Shown: one piece after another, positions 20,101-27,354 of the stretch | Numbering within the stretch: the stretch's first letter is position 1 | Layout: every line of letters begins with the position of its first letter | Assembly: GCF_001644035.1 (NCBI RefSeq) | Contig: NZ_LUUG01000093.1 | Span: forward strand, 62,001 to 126,000 | Reading direction: 5' to 3' | Source of the DNA: Methylomonas methanica | GTDB taxonomy: Bacteria; Pseudomonadota; Gammaproteobacteria; Methylococcales; Methylomonadaceae | DNA: 64,000 bases | Position numbers and translations under genes: made by a program | Notes under the pieces: generated by a model | What the model saw: only the letters and a program-made list of their open reading frames with translations | Databases searched by the model: none | Told to the model about the DNA's origin: nothing

Positions 20101-23100
20101 ATCGCCGCCACCGGATAAATCCACTAAAGCACCGTCTTCCCGGCGGATTTGCGCGGCCTTGACGGTTATTTTTTTCTCGGGGCTTTCAAACACCCGTTTT
20201 TTATCGGTGTCGGCCGGTTTCAAATCAGGGTTGACCACGTTCAGGTTGTTGCCGGTGCCGGCCAAAGGCAAAAGCCATTCCAAACCGCCCTGCGTCACAC
20301 CCAATGGGATGATTTGCCCCTTGGCAGAAACCGACGTAATGCTGTCGGCACCGAAGGTCACCGTTTTTGTCGCTTCCAACACGATCTCGCCCAATGGTGC
20401 GGTCAGCACGCCGTTTTGGACGATATTCGGTCCTTGCACTGTCAAACTACCCAAGGCGGACAACACCGGCGCGGCGGCGTTAGCGCTTTTGTTGAAAGTC
20501 ACGGTGCCATCCGGATCGCCGGCGACAGCCAAGGTAAACTCGGTCAACGAGGTGGGATAAACCTGTGCCGCGGTCAGATTGAGCTTGGAAAAGGTTTTAA
20601 ATTCACCGACAAAATCCAGTTCCCGGCTGTCGATCCGAATGCCTTTCAGGCGAATATCGCCGTCAGCGGCAAGATCAACAGTATTAAAACCGGTTGTTAC
20701 CGAGCCACCGACCAAATCGATCAAATCGGCATTAACCGCCAGCCGGCCATCGCCGTTGCTGGCTTTCAATATTGGTGCTCGATAGGTGTCCGAACCCAAG
20801 GTGGCGGTGGTGGCGGTGATTTGCACATTACCGGTATCGGCGGCGGTTTTCCGCTCCCAACCGAAATTAACCGCATCCAAAGCAATAGCATTATTCAGTT
20901 GTAGATCGACATCGCCTGTAAAGCGAATCTCGCCTTTCTCGCCGGATACGGCCAAATCCAGAGAGCTAAAACCGGCCTCGCTAATTTGCTCGGCGGCCAG
21001 ATAGCCGATGCCGGTCAACTGGTCGCCGGGGGCGTCCTTCGCAGGCAAAGAATCGCCGGGCTTAGAAAAGGCTGCGGAAAACGCTACATTGCGTTCCTGG
21101 GAGATTTTCAAAATGCGCGGCGCGCGCGGGAAGATAGAGTTTTCTATATCCGAATCGCGGCGATTGTCCACGTTCAGAAACACCGACAGTTTGCCGCCGG
21201 AGGTGCCGGGCGCTGCGCCGCCTCTGGCTTGCATATCGCCGTCCAGAAACGCGCCTTCGGCGGCGGACACATTAATGCTGCCGGCATGCGAACCTACCAA
21301 GGTGGCCGCATAAGCCGCACCGATCGCGGCAGGATTATTAACCGGTAAATCCAGAGTGGCTTGACTACCGGAAACATCAATCAAGGAACCGGCCTGGGAG
21401 GCAAAAAAGCCGCGCTGAGCATTGACGATCACCTTGCCGCCGTCGAAGACCTTACCGATACGCCGGCCCAAGCCGTCCACGGTGATTTGGCTGCCTCCCG
21501 ACACATCAATACCGGCAGTGCTCCCCAGCCAGATGCCTTGATCCTGCCGGTATTGCGGATCGACGTCACTTTGATCGGGAATGATATTCAGCGCCACAGT
21601 ACCGCCGGGCGCAACGATGCGGCCATCCAGCACCAGTGAGGAGTCGGATTCCAGCGTGACGCTGCTTAAATCGTCGGCGTTAATCGTTGCGGTAGCAGCC
21701 ACAAGCAAATTGCTGTTGGCATTAATCCCGGCGGCATGATCGGCTCGCAAGGTCAATTTGCTGGGTGCGCGCAGTTCCGGCAACAAGGTCGTCAAATCCG
21801 AGAATGCTTCGATACCGTCGGCGTTGGCCTGTTCCAGATAGGTGTTATTTAGTACTCTGTTCTGTTGGCGCAACTCGATATTGGCGCCGTCTTCCACCGT
21901 CAATCCGTTCAGGTTTGCGCCGATATCGAACTCGGCAAACCCGCCTTCGCCGAAAAACGTAGTGGCAATTTGCAAAGGCTGCACGCTGCCATCGTTTCTG
22001 CTCGGGGTTTCTTCCCGGCGGATAGCCACCGCGTTGGCTTTTACGGTAAAACCGCCGCCTTGTTGCATGGCATAGGCGTGCATAACGCCTTCCATCAACA
22101 CGTTGGCGCCGGCGTTGTCTATGGCAGGTTCCGCGACCAACACAATGCCGCCCTCTTGCAAGGTGTCGCCCTTGCCCGTGGTTCTTTGCGCCTTACCGGC
22201 TTCCAGTCTGCGGTCTTCGTGCAACCAGGCGCCGGCGCTGATGTCGATCAAGCTGCCGGCCCGCAAATTCACACCGCCACCGTTACCCTTGGCCTTGGCG
22301 ATAAAGGTACCGCCGTCTATCGCCACCGTCTTGCCGTCAAGATTCTCCGGCTGGGCGAAATCGTTAATCCATTCCCCGCGCAAATCGATTGTCGCACCGG
22401 AAGCCAGGTTAATCTCGCCTTGCAGCCCCGGCGCATTGGTCTCGGCGGTTTCCAGTTTTACCGTCGCCCCGGCACCAACGATATTGCCGCGCACGTCAAC
22501 CGCGCCGCCTTGTAACGTCAGATTGCCGCCGGCGGCCAAGCGCAAGGTCGCATTATCGGCGACGCTGATTTTGCCATTGGTTTTAAACACTGCATTGCGC
22601 ACGCCGCCGTCGATGAGCTTGTTGGCATCCAAGGCCAGAGCCATGGCCAAACCGTCATTTCCGACCGGCAACACCTCGTCGATATCGACATCGATGCTGT
22701 TTTGCACGCCGGCGGAGAAAATCAATGCCTGCGCATTATTCAGCGTAAACGCGGTATCTACCGTCAGACGGCTGCCCTTGGCTTGCTCGGCCAGCGTCCG
22801 CTGCCGCCTGCCGTTGGTGGTTTTACCCAGCAGCTCGCCGTCTAAAATAGCGCTGTTAGCTCTAACCATTAAGCTGCCGGCGTCCTGGCCTTCGACATAA
22901 CCCGGTTCGAAACGCGCCAGCGTAAACGGACCGTCGATTTTCCAGACTTTGGTGATGCCCCATTTTTGGTATTTTTTCACCACCTCGCCGTAAATCGCCT
23001 CGTAAGGCACTAGAGGATCGGCTTCGCTAATATCCACCAAGCGGCCATTAGCTAGCAGTTTACTGGTAGTAATAAAGCCATCCAGATAGGTAATCTCGCC

Positions 23101-24756
23101 ACCGGAAAAGTCCAAAACAGCGCCTTTTTCAAGGATCACATCGCCTTCCGAGTTCAGCGTAATCTCGCCGCCTTTCACCATCCGTTCGGCGACCGTGCGG
23201 CCAATCCCTGCCACGGTAGGCGCAATATCGGTCAGCGGCGTGCCTTCGCGGATGTCCACCAGGACGGTCTTACCTTTTAAAATGCCGGTCTTTTGCAGCG
23301 GCGCGTCTTTCAATTCGAAGTTGCGCAATTCCACTTCCAGGACATTGCTTTCCATGGTTCGAACCACTTTGTCGGTACCGGACACATCGATTTTCGCGCC
23401 GGCATCAATCAGGATCCGGCTGTCGTTTTTAATACTGTTGTCGGCAACCGGGTTTAACGGCGATTTGGTCGCGGTAATTGATACCTTGCCAAAGGGTGCG
23501 TTGATTTCCGCGCCGGACTGCAAATGCACTTTATCGGCCATAATCTCAACACGAGATGGCGGTTGGTCCTGATCTTTGACAGCGGTTTTCTCTACCAACA
23601 CCTTGACGGTTTCGCCGGATTCCAGGGTTTGGGTTTCCTCGATGTATTCCACCTCAGGCAGAATCTCGGTGGTACTGCCCTCGCCCAGAGTCACTTGCGC
23701 CGAACGGCCCAAGCCATCGCCTTTATCCACGGTGCGGGTGGTGGCCTTCGCGGCGATAACAGTCTCACCGCCTTCGGTTTTGGTAGTAAAACCTTCCCGC
23801 GCCAACAGGCGGATAGTGCCGTTAACATTGGTGGAGGTGGTTGCGGATACCTTGCCGCTTTGTTTGACGGCAAAGCCCATCAAAGTGACATTGCCGCGAT
23901 TGGCAGCGATGTTGCCCAAGTTCTCCACCTTGCCGCCGGTCTCGACTTCCACCAGCAAGCCACGCACATCGTTATTGGTTCTGTCATCGGCGGTGGGGGC
24001 TTCCTGCAAGTACACCTTGTCGGTGGCCGCCGCCATAATCACCTGACCGCCGGGCGATTCCACATCGCCTTTGTTCATGATGCTCGGGGCAATCACCAGG
24101 ATGCGGCCACCCTCGCTGGACTTGATCCTCGCCCCGCTTTCTACTTTGATCTCAATCGGCACTTTTTGACCGTCGGCATCCAGCTTGAAACTACCGTCAC
24201 CGTTTTTTTGATAAAAATCGCCCGAGCCTTGAAAAGCGGCGCGACCATCCTTGGAAACAGTGCCTATGGTTTCTTTATCAAAGGTTTTTTCGAAACTGAC
24301 ATCCATGGTCGAAGCTACCAAACCACGGGCATTGACCACCGAATCCCTACCAAATACGAAGCCGTTTTTATTGACTAAATAGATTTGTCCGTTGGCGGTT
24401 ACCGAGCCCAAAATCTGACTGGGATTCTTGCTGGGATCGACGATTTTGTTTAGGGCGATGGCGCTGGCGCTGGGCTGTTTGAACTCGACAGAACTGTCGG
24501 CACTGACGTTGAATTTATCCCAATTCAGAATAACCCGGTCGGTCTCCTGATTAATGGTCATATTATTACCGACTACGGAACGGTTGGCGCCGCCCATACT
24601 GGCCCAGACCGCGCTGGGCACCGGTAATTCGGCGCAGACCGGCGAGACAAAAGCGATCAGCATACTGCCGGCGACTGCCGACTTTACACAAGCCGCAATG
24701 GGATTTAATCTGAAAAATACCGCGTCGTCATGCTGGTGCTTTTGTCTGTTAGTCAT
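14173..24756 (-). CDS. Giant two-partner secretion adhesin (TpsA, filamentous haemagglutinin family)
   Basis: 3527 residues. An extended signal region (about residues 1-43, ending SPVCAE) is followed by the TPS secretion domain (about 45-200): GGANRSVVGNNMTINQ, VILNWDKFNV, SVEFKQPSASAIALNKI and GQIYLVNKNGFVFG, with the NPNG/NKNGFVFG-type motifs that the TpsB partner recognises. The remainder is a low-complexity β-helix with hundreds of G-x-V/I-x-L-x-A repeats (for example GGNLTLQGGAVDVRGN, GGKVSLSSIDGV). No toxin or protease domain was seen at the C-terminus, which ends in ILSVDILGFGE. Its transporter gene lies upstream at 25656-27245. A predicted cyclic-di-GMP-I riboswitch stands just before the ATG, suggesting direct control of adhesin but not transporter expression. 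Confidence 0.93.
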   Translation of the reverse strand: MTNRQKHQHDDAVFFRLNPIAACVKSAVAGSMLIAFVSPVCAELPVPSAVWASMGGANRSVVGNNMTINQETDRVILNWDKFNVSADSSVEFKQPSASAIALNKIVDPSKNPSQILGSVTANGQIYLVNKNGFVFGRDSVVNARGLVASTMDVSFEKTFDKETIGTVSKDGRAAFQGSGDFYQKNGDGSFKLDADGQKVPIEIKVESGARIKSSEGGRILVIAPSIMNKGDVESPGGQVIMAAATDKVYLQEAPTADDRTNNDVRGLLVEVETGGKVENLGNIAANRGNVTLMGFAVKQSGKVSATTSTNVNGTIRLLAREGFTTKTEGGETVIAAKATTRTVDKGDGLGRSAQVTLGEGSTTEILPEVEYIEETQTLESGETVKVLVEKTAVKDQDQPPSRVEIMADKVHLQSGAEINAPFGKVSITATKSPLNPVADNSIKNDSRILIDAGAKIDVSGTDKVVRTMESNVLEVELRNFELKDAPLQKTGILKGKTVLVDIREGTPLTDIAPTVAGIGRTVAERMVKGGEITLNSEGDVILEKGAVLDFSGGEITYLDGFITTSKLLANGRLVDISEADPLVPYEAIYGEVVKKYQKWGITKVWKIDGPFTLARFEPGYVEGQDAGSLMVRANSAILDGELLGKTTNGRRQRTLAEQAKGSRLTVDTAFTLNNAQALIFSAGVQNSIDVDIDEVLPVGNDGLAMALALDANKLIDGGVRNAVFKTNGKISVADNATLRLAAGGNLTLQGGAVDVRGNIVGAGATVKLETAETNAPGLQGEINLASGATIDLRGEWINDFAQPENLDGKTVAIDGGTFIAKAKGNGGGVNLRAGSLIDISAGAWLHEDRRLEAGKAQRTTGKGDTLQEGGIVLVAEPAIDNAGANVLMEGVMHAYAMQQGGGFTVKANAVAIRREETPSRNDGSVQPLQIATTFFGEGGFAEFDIGANLNGLTVEDGANIELRQQNRVLNNTYLEQANADGIEAFSDLTTLLPELRAPSKLTLRADHAAGINANSNLLVAATATINADDLSSVTLESDSSLVLDGRIVAPGGTVALNIIPDQSDVDPQYRQDQGIWLGSTAGIDVSGGSQITVDGLGRRIGKVFDGGKVIVNAQRGFFASQAGSLIDVSGSQATLDLPVNNPAAIGAAYAATLVGSHAGSINVSAAEGAFLDGDMQARGGAAPGTSGGKLSVFLNVDNRRDSDIENSIFPRAPRILKISQERNVAFSAAFSKPGDSLPAKDAPGDQLTGIGYLAAEQISEAGFSSLDLAVSGEKGEIRFTGDVDLQLNNAIALDAVNFGWERKTAADTGNVQITATTATLGSDTYRAPILKASNGDGRLAVNADLIDLVGGSVTTGFNTVDLAADGDIRLKGIRIDSRELDFVGEFKTFSKLNLTAAQVYPTSLTEFTLAVAGDPDGTVTFNKSANAAAPVLSALGSLTVQGPNIVQNGVLTAPLGEIVLEATKTVTFGADSITSVSAKGQIIPLGVTQGGLEWLLPLAGTGNNLNVVNPDLKPADTDKKRVFESPEKKITVKAAQIRREDGALVDLSGGGDLLGFEFIPGDGGSLDVLDSDQRFAVVPGVSDYSPFDPKSFPESGLKTGDSIYIGAGSGLAAGYYALLPARYALLPNAFLVSPVAGSANAIPGTSRTRVDGASVVSGYRTIAGTDIRDQYWSEYVVEAGSIAKTRSEYNISSANQFFADRAVNKELAIPRLPQDAGQLVLNAKTRLELPTVVADVVEGGRGGLVDIVADKLALGATAATDDVELSVSDLDKFRVDSLLLGAVRSFDAATGHTKLDVIAKSVTVAENTTLKAPEALLAASENVTIEQGAKIEASGAVADTDSDTVLELNGDGALLRASAGKQATINRTGAKGLKGDLNISAGAVISAGAGSVALDSTRQTKMAGELNLAGGSLYLGAETINLGETAGVTNGLSLDNNQLSHLAVDELVLSSRGMVNLFGELLQTDALGQPFQFGDLRIDALGLAGKANAGKTLSLNAKTLSIANSKSTGSALAGDGSGVLNINVQQLLLDQGKFQLSGFAAVNVNASERMLGKGDSTLNSLADLSVNTPFVSAENGAKTIINASGHGLSLTGGSQTLTAGTQGIAAQLVLEADSIGLNTALLYQTGNVSLNALQGNVTLGGNALIDVSGAVAYAGLSKPVNLSGGKISLSSQLGNVSTEAGSKLLLNAANAEMLAGLLSAQAGAGQVQFNGFIDAHGVGKANGGRVAIDTGSLSAGGFSALNAVFTASGFSGAVELRTRSGDIVVDAAQTVNANAINLSADTGNIRIAGTLDASGANGGSVTLAAEDLLTLNSSALILANAQAANGNGGKVSLSSIDGVTADGAGIEIQPGARINVAAAGAGAAGEVYLRADREDTDGDGLADINVKAIAAGTIVGDTDVTVEGARIYNHNRIAAAEQQAMHNDNLAYMADLAAANVANSRFGAGFTIIPGVEVRSSGNLTVAETWDLGKLDSGEAWRYGANSDLVGVLTLRAKGNLLINGNLSDGFSTGVLNSASFGPINVSDYLQTGASWSYQLIGGADLNSANAMAVLASASLLTSAGSGDVSLANDVSVRTGTGDIEIRAARDLVYGNQNSAIYTAGRADADDAKRWGSGGPDLAALFYAEYPLDGGDISIQVGRDIDAKPSSQLLSDALVRTGDWSNSNQHSTEFNSERPTAWGVALGISDSSGFSRQHQQSVTAFGGGNVSISAGGNVEDLSVMIPTTGKQVGERDTPVADATVITFKTNVVELNGGGNLQLQAGGDIAGGVFYVDGGAADIYAHGSLKAGTNKGLNPILALGDAQFNVVAGKSMALEAIVDPMFVTLPDSVDLINASSNRFFRYSTDSNVTLTTLSGDLTLENDIASLKKATNTNISEGFLVYPAGLQAYALNGNIAVDKSFTLYPSAQGGLELFAAKNLTGKGNPRIILSDAEPTALPSAALPFVGTSLTDLDNVLKVLDIQQPQSPTAIHASTPLHANDPNPVLISTGTGNIGRIDDDMVFVLAKPAEVSAGKDIVRATFNIQHNNADAVSIFNAGRDIRYTINIHPDTGNIIEADQGIDVAGPGQLTALAGRDVNLGSSIGITSSGDQSNAALADDGANITVIAGLAGGALNSNGFAEGFMTNSGKYALENQRYLNLFVQEMRGITGDSSLNVDSAKLAFSGLSTVDKARLDRKLLSTVQGVFLQEVKANATTLAKATTKQAQDLAELKLLVTIESLFPGTTLLAGNSDYSVDAANGIVVNADTSASDILNSLNAALQQKIDAELARQGKTFASASDREKDDARELVRPKLGNISLFLSSIQTKDGGDANLFAPNGGITVGLATADIGLAKGDDELGVIVKKQGDANLLARNDIDVNIQRVVTLGNDDIMGGSFEGDVDAGRSAQTALAAPPLKVSYDAAGMPVLEVSPVLQGGGIRTVGAGDVLLFAPRGIIDAGEAGIKGNNITLAATAIVGADNIDIGGSAVGVPVAATGSVAAGLTGVSNVAAAVGKSLDSTGSVGKEAAEKMAKAATNTLGILSVDILGFGE

Positions 24757-24798
24757 AATATCGCCTGTGCCAATCGAAGAAACAACCGCATAAAAAAT

Positions 24799-24873
24799 CG
24801 GTTGGCAACCCGGCTGTCTTGACTAACAAGACCCGCGGCTTTCCGCCCCCGCCTCGCAACGGGTTTAGCAATA
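24799..24873 (-). promoter_or_regulatory. Cyclic-di-GMP-I (GEMM-I) riboswitch upstream of the adhesin
   Basis: Read on the minus strand: AAACCCGTT, a GCGA tetraloop, then GGCGGGGGCGGAAAGCC (first stem), then GCGGGTCTTG, loop, CAAGACAGCCGGGTTGCC (second stem). The stem with GNRA loop, the GGAAAGCC linker, the GGGTCT…AGACAGCCGGGTTGCC block and the order all match the GEMM-I class. It ends about 43 bases before the adhesin ATG. The base aligned with the ligand-contacting G20 of Vc2 appears to be C rather than G, but that alignment is uncertain. Class assignment rests on reading by eye. Confidence 0.78.
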
Positions 24874-24918
24874 TTTAAATAAAACGGTAAAACGCCTTGT
24901 TTTCCACCCCTCACCCTG

Positions 24919-24938
24919 CCCTCTCCCGCTGGAGAGGG
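24919..24938. repeat. Short palindrome CCCTCTCCC…GGAGAGGG
   Basis: Stem CCCTCTCC / GGAGAGGG around CGCT. A similar CCTTCTCCC…GGGAGAAGG palindrome lies at 30301-30321, so this looks like a dispersed intergenic repeat. It sits just upstream of the adhesin riboswitch. Confidence 0.55.
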
Positions 24939-25067
24939 ATTGTTGTGCTTCGCGGCGAATAACTACAAATAACTTTTAACCACCTTAATAACCATTAAAT
25001 TCAGAATAAATACTAATTTAAAATAGCCATATAATAACTGTACAAAAGTAGTATTAAGGCAATATAA

Positions 25068-25118
25068 AATATTACATATTTATTACAGTAAATAGATTTG
25101 TAATAAATATGTAATATT
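25068..25118. promoter_or_regulatory. Perfect 19-bp inverted repeat in AT-rich adhesin leader
   Basis: Arms at 25068-25086 and 25100-25118 (AATATTACATATTTATTAC and its exact complement) are separated by 13 bases. The surrounding 24960-25140 is extremely AT-rich compared with the rest of the window. It lies about 310-360 bases before the adhesin ATG and upstream of the riboswitch. It could be a regulator-binding site, a bent or H-NS-type silencing region, or a hairpin. I cannot tell which. Confidence 0.6.
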
Positions 25119-25270
25119 CATAAAAAATTATTATTAAGCGGAACTTCTAATCTTATTACCCTCAAGAGCGGCTGCCCAGGGAAACCCACAAACTGAGTTC
25201 CCGTATACGCGGGAATGACGAGTCTTTAGAGATTCTCTAAGGGAGCCAATGATAATTCCATTTCCCTCAG

Positions 25271-25450
25271 CAGGCTGTCGTAAACACGCCCTCTCCCGGC
25301 AATGCCGTTAAGTTAAGCGCTGGCTATGTAAGGTCGAATTTATTCGACCTTTAGCGCCCATAGTGCGAATAGATTCGCACCTACCAATTCTTGACTTAAC
25401 GGCGCTGTCCCGGAGGAAGACGGTTTTGTTTTGACTTTTACGTCAGCCTC
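25271..25450. repeat. Composite palindromic element with GGCTGTCGTAAA…TTTTACGTCAGCC ends
   Basis: Outer ends CAGGCTGTCGTAAA (25271) and TTTTACGTCAGCCTC (25436-25450) resemble the ends of the element at 35164-35274. Inside is a nested pair GCCGTTAAGTTAAG (25304-25317) / CTTGACTTAACGGC (25390-25403), 13 of 14 matching. That pair encloses two further hairpins: AGGTCGAAT/ATTCGACCT (25331-25350) and GTGCGAAT/ATTCGCAC (25363-25380). The element has no coding potential and is probably a MITE-like repeat. Confidence 0.65.
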
Positions 25451-25490
25451 CGCAGTGAGTAGGGAATTCCGTTAATTCTTAACGGTCCGT

Positions 25491-25554
25491 GTAGGGTGGA
25501 TAAGCCGTGCGCATCCACCACGATTGCCGGATGCGCTGCGCTTATCCGGCCTAC
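25491..25554. repeat. Palindromic repeat GTAGGGTGGATAAGC…GCTTATCCGGCCTAC
   Basis: Outer arms at 25491-25506 and 25540-25554 and inner arms GCGCATCC (25509-25516) / GGATGCGC (25529-25536) give a long near-perfect hairpin. This is the form of a dispersed bacterial intergenic palindrome. Confidence 0.7.
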
Positions 25555-25557
25555 GAT

Positions 25558-25594
25558 CCTGGATTCCCGCCTTCGCGGGAATGACGAATCCAGG
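25558..25594. repeat. Palindrome of the CGTCATTCCCGCG type
   Basis: CCTGGATTCCCGCC, a short loop, then GCGGGAATGACGAATCCAGG form a stem with a small bulge. A weaker relative is at 25198-25215 (TTCCCG…CGGGAA followed by TGACG). Such GGGAATGACG hairpins are common dispersed repeats. This one may also end transporter transcription, since the transporter stop is at 25656 on the minus strand. Confidence 0.6.
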
Positions 25595-25655
25595 GAGCTT
25601 AAGGGCCGGGTTAATAATTCGACCCCGTCTTCCGCAACCATTCAGCCGCCGCACG

Positions 25656-27245
25656 CTAAAATTGTGTAGCAATCCTGAAGTCCACTCGGTTCTCGCCGCG
25701 CCTGACGGTGCCTTGGTCCAGCAGCGGAATGCCAAAATCAAACTCGCCTTGCACGTGCTTAAACATATCGAAACGTAAACCCACCCCGGTACTGGCCAGC
25801 GCCATTTCGTTCGCATTGCCCGGTAAGGCGTCAACAATCCAGCCTTTACCGGCATCGACAAACACCAGCGCCCGCATTTTGTCGAACTCGTCCCATTCGT
25901 CCGGCACCAGCCGGGGGCTATACCATTCCAGCGAGGCGGTCACGCCGTCATCGGATAGCGCATTGGTTTCCAAATAGCCGCGCACGGTTTGAAAACCGCC
26001 CATCGAAAATTGCTCGTTACTGATCAGCGGCGAATCGGTGATCTGTCCGGACATCCGTGCCGCCACTTCCATACCCCATGGCAAGTTATGCCGGTAGTCC
26101 ATGCCGCCGCTCAGATAGATAAAATTGGATCTGGCTAAAAAGCGCTTGTCGGCAAACTGCTGCTCATCGCTGCCCAAACCGCGTATCGCAAAATTGACAC
26201 CCACATTGAAAGACAATAAAGACTCTGCATCGCGCAAATTGCCGCTGTACTGCGCCATGAATGGCAGATAACTGATGGGTGTTTTTAAGGTATCCGAACC
26301 CAATAAATTCAAATCTTCCTTAAAGTCCTTGTAATCGACGCCTAGCGTCGCGGTATGCGTATAATTGTTTAGCGTCTTCAGCGGCGATACAAAACGCGCG
26401 CCGTAAATATCACCGGTACCGATCACCGATAAAGCACCGGCGCTGGCGATTTGCGACGTGGAGGACGAACTGACCGCGTATAGAGCAAGACGCTTGTCAT
26501 CGTCGATGATGGGCATTACATAACTACCGACCAACACCTCCACCTCTTCCGGATTTTCCGGCGAGGTTTGATACATGAACGACGCACTATGAAATTTTTG
26601 CCAGAGATTGTCGTAACGCAGCGATACCAAAGTCCGCAAGCGGCTGGTGTTTTGCGTATTGCGGGAATTGACTTCCACTTTGCCGTGCAAGGGCAATTCG
26701 TCTTTAACTTTGAGATCCACTTCCAGCGTACCCGGCGTTTCACCGGCCCGCAGCACCGGCACCACGCTCCTGTCCTCGCTTTCGCCGGCCAGTGCGGTCA
26801 GTTGTTCCTGCATTTTCGGCAGATTGGGAACATTGCCTTCCGCCAGCTCCGGCACTTTGGCTTTGATGGCGCCCAGCGAGAAATAACGGGAATCGGTAAC
26901 TCGCAAACGCGATACCTTGCCTTCCGTCACCTGTAAATACACGACGCCGCCCACCACGTTTTGCTCGGGAATATCGACGGAGACGGTTTGATAACCTTTA
27001 CTGCGATACAGCTCTTCCAGCGCGCTGCGCGCCTCTTCCACGGTATCGATGGATTTTTTCGGGCCTAAAAACCGGTAGACGCATCGTTCAACCAGTTTCC
27101 GGTCCAATAAAGAGCTACCCTTCAGGCGCAGCTCCAGTAAATCGAATTGATTGCCGGCTTCTTCCGCGCTGACCAGCGCACTAGCCGTCAATAACACAGC
27201 CGCCAACCCAAAACGGACCGAGCCTAAAAACAAATGTTGTTTCAT
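25656..27245 (-). CDS. Two-partner secretion transporter (TpsB, ShlB/FhaC/HecB family)
   Basis: 529 residues from ATG 27245 with GGTGAA just upstream. A longer frame to 27299 would start inside the terminator of the preceding gene. Signal peptide KQHLFLGSVRFGLAAVLLTASALVSA; POTRA domain(s) at about 30-190 (LLELRLKGSSLLDRKLVER, VYLQVTEGKVSRLRV); then a C-terminal barrel (about 210-529) with KVEVNSRNTQNTSRLRTLVSLRYDN and the FQTVRGYLE motif of the Omp85/TpsB superfamily (VRGY). It ends with an aromatic residue (IATQF). It exports the adhesin encoded 900 bases downstream; its own leader has no riboswitch-like sequence. Confidence 0.92.
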   Translation of the reverse strand: MKQHLFLGSVRFGLAAVLLTASALVSAEEAGNQFDLLELRLKGSSLLDRKLVERCVYRFLGPKKSIDTVEEARSALEELYRSKGYQTVSVDIPEQNVVGGVVYLQVTEGKVSRLRVTDSRYFSLGAIKAKVPELAEGNVPNLPKMQEQLTALAGESEDRSVVPVLRAGETPGTLEVDLKVKDELPLHGKVEVNSRNTQNTSRLRTLVSLRYDNLWQKFHSASFMYQTSPENPEEVEVLVGSYVMPIIDDDKRLALYAVSSSSTSQIASAGALSVIGTGDIYGARFVSPLKTLNNYTHTATLGVDYKDFKEDLNLLGSDTLKTPISYLPFMAQYSGNLRDAESLLSFNVGVNFAIRGLGSDEQQFADKRFLARSNFIYLSGGMDYRHNLPWGMEVAARMSGQITDSPLISNEQFSMGGFQTVRGYLETNALSDDGVTASLEWYSPRLVPDEWDEFDKMRALVFVDAGKGWIVDALPGNANEMALASTGVGLRFDMFKHVQGEFDFGIPLLDQGTVRRGENRVDFRIATQF

Positions 27246-27257
27246 TTCACCCATCAC

Positions 27258-27290
27258 AAAAAAAGACAGCCTCCGCAAGCGAAGGCTGTT
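27258..27290 (-). terminator. Rho-independent terminator after the PstS-like gene
   Basis: On the minus strand a stem ACAGCCT / AGGCTGT with a loop rich in GC is followed by TCTTTTTTT. It lies about 65 bases past the stop of the PstS-like gene and 13 bases before the transporter ATG. It separates the two units and supports the ATG at 27245. Confidence 0.8.
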
Positions 27291-27354
27291 TGTATTCAAT
27301 GCGCATCCTTGCGCGAACCTCCAGCTATTACACTAAAGGTTTGTTACATGCTGA

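Noticed and set aside
23524-24378. Open frames of 200-285 codons on the plus strand opposite the adhesin
   Set aside because: They are antisense to a clearly coding, repeat-rich gene, have no ribosome sites or family features, and follow its base bias.
14173-24756. CRISPR-like repetition
   Set aside because: The repetition is protein-level β-helix degeneracy without uniform repeats or spacers.
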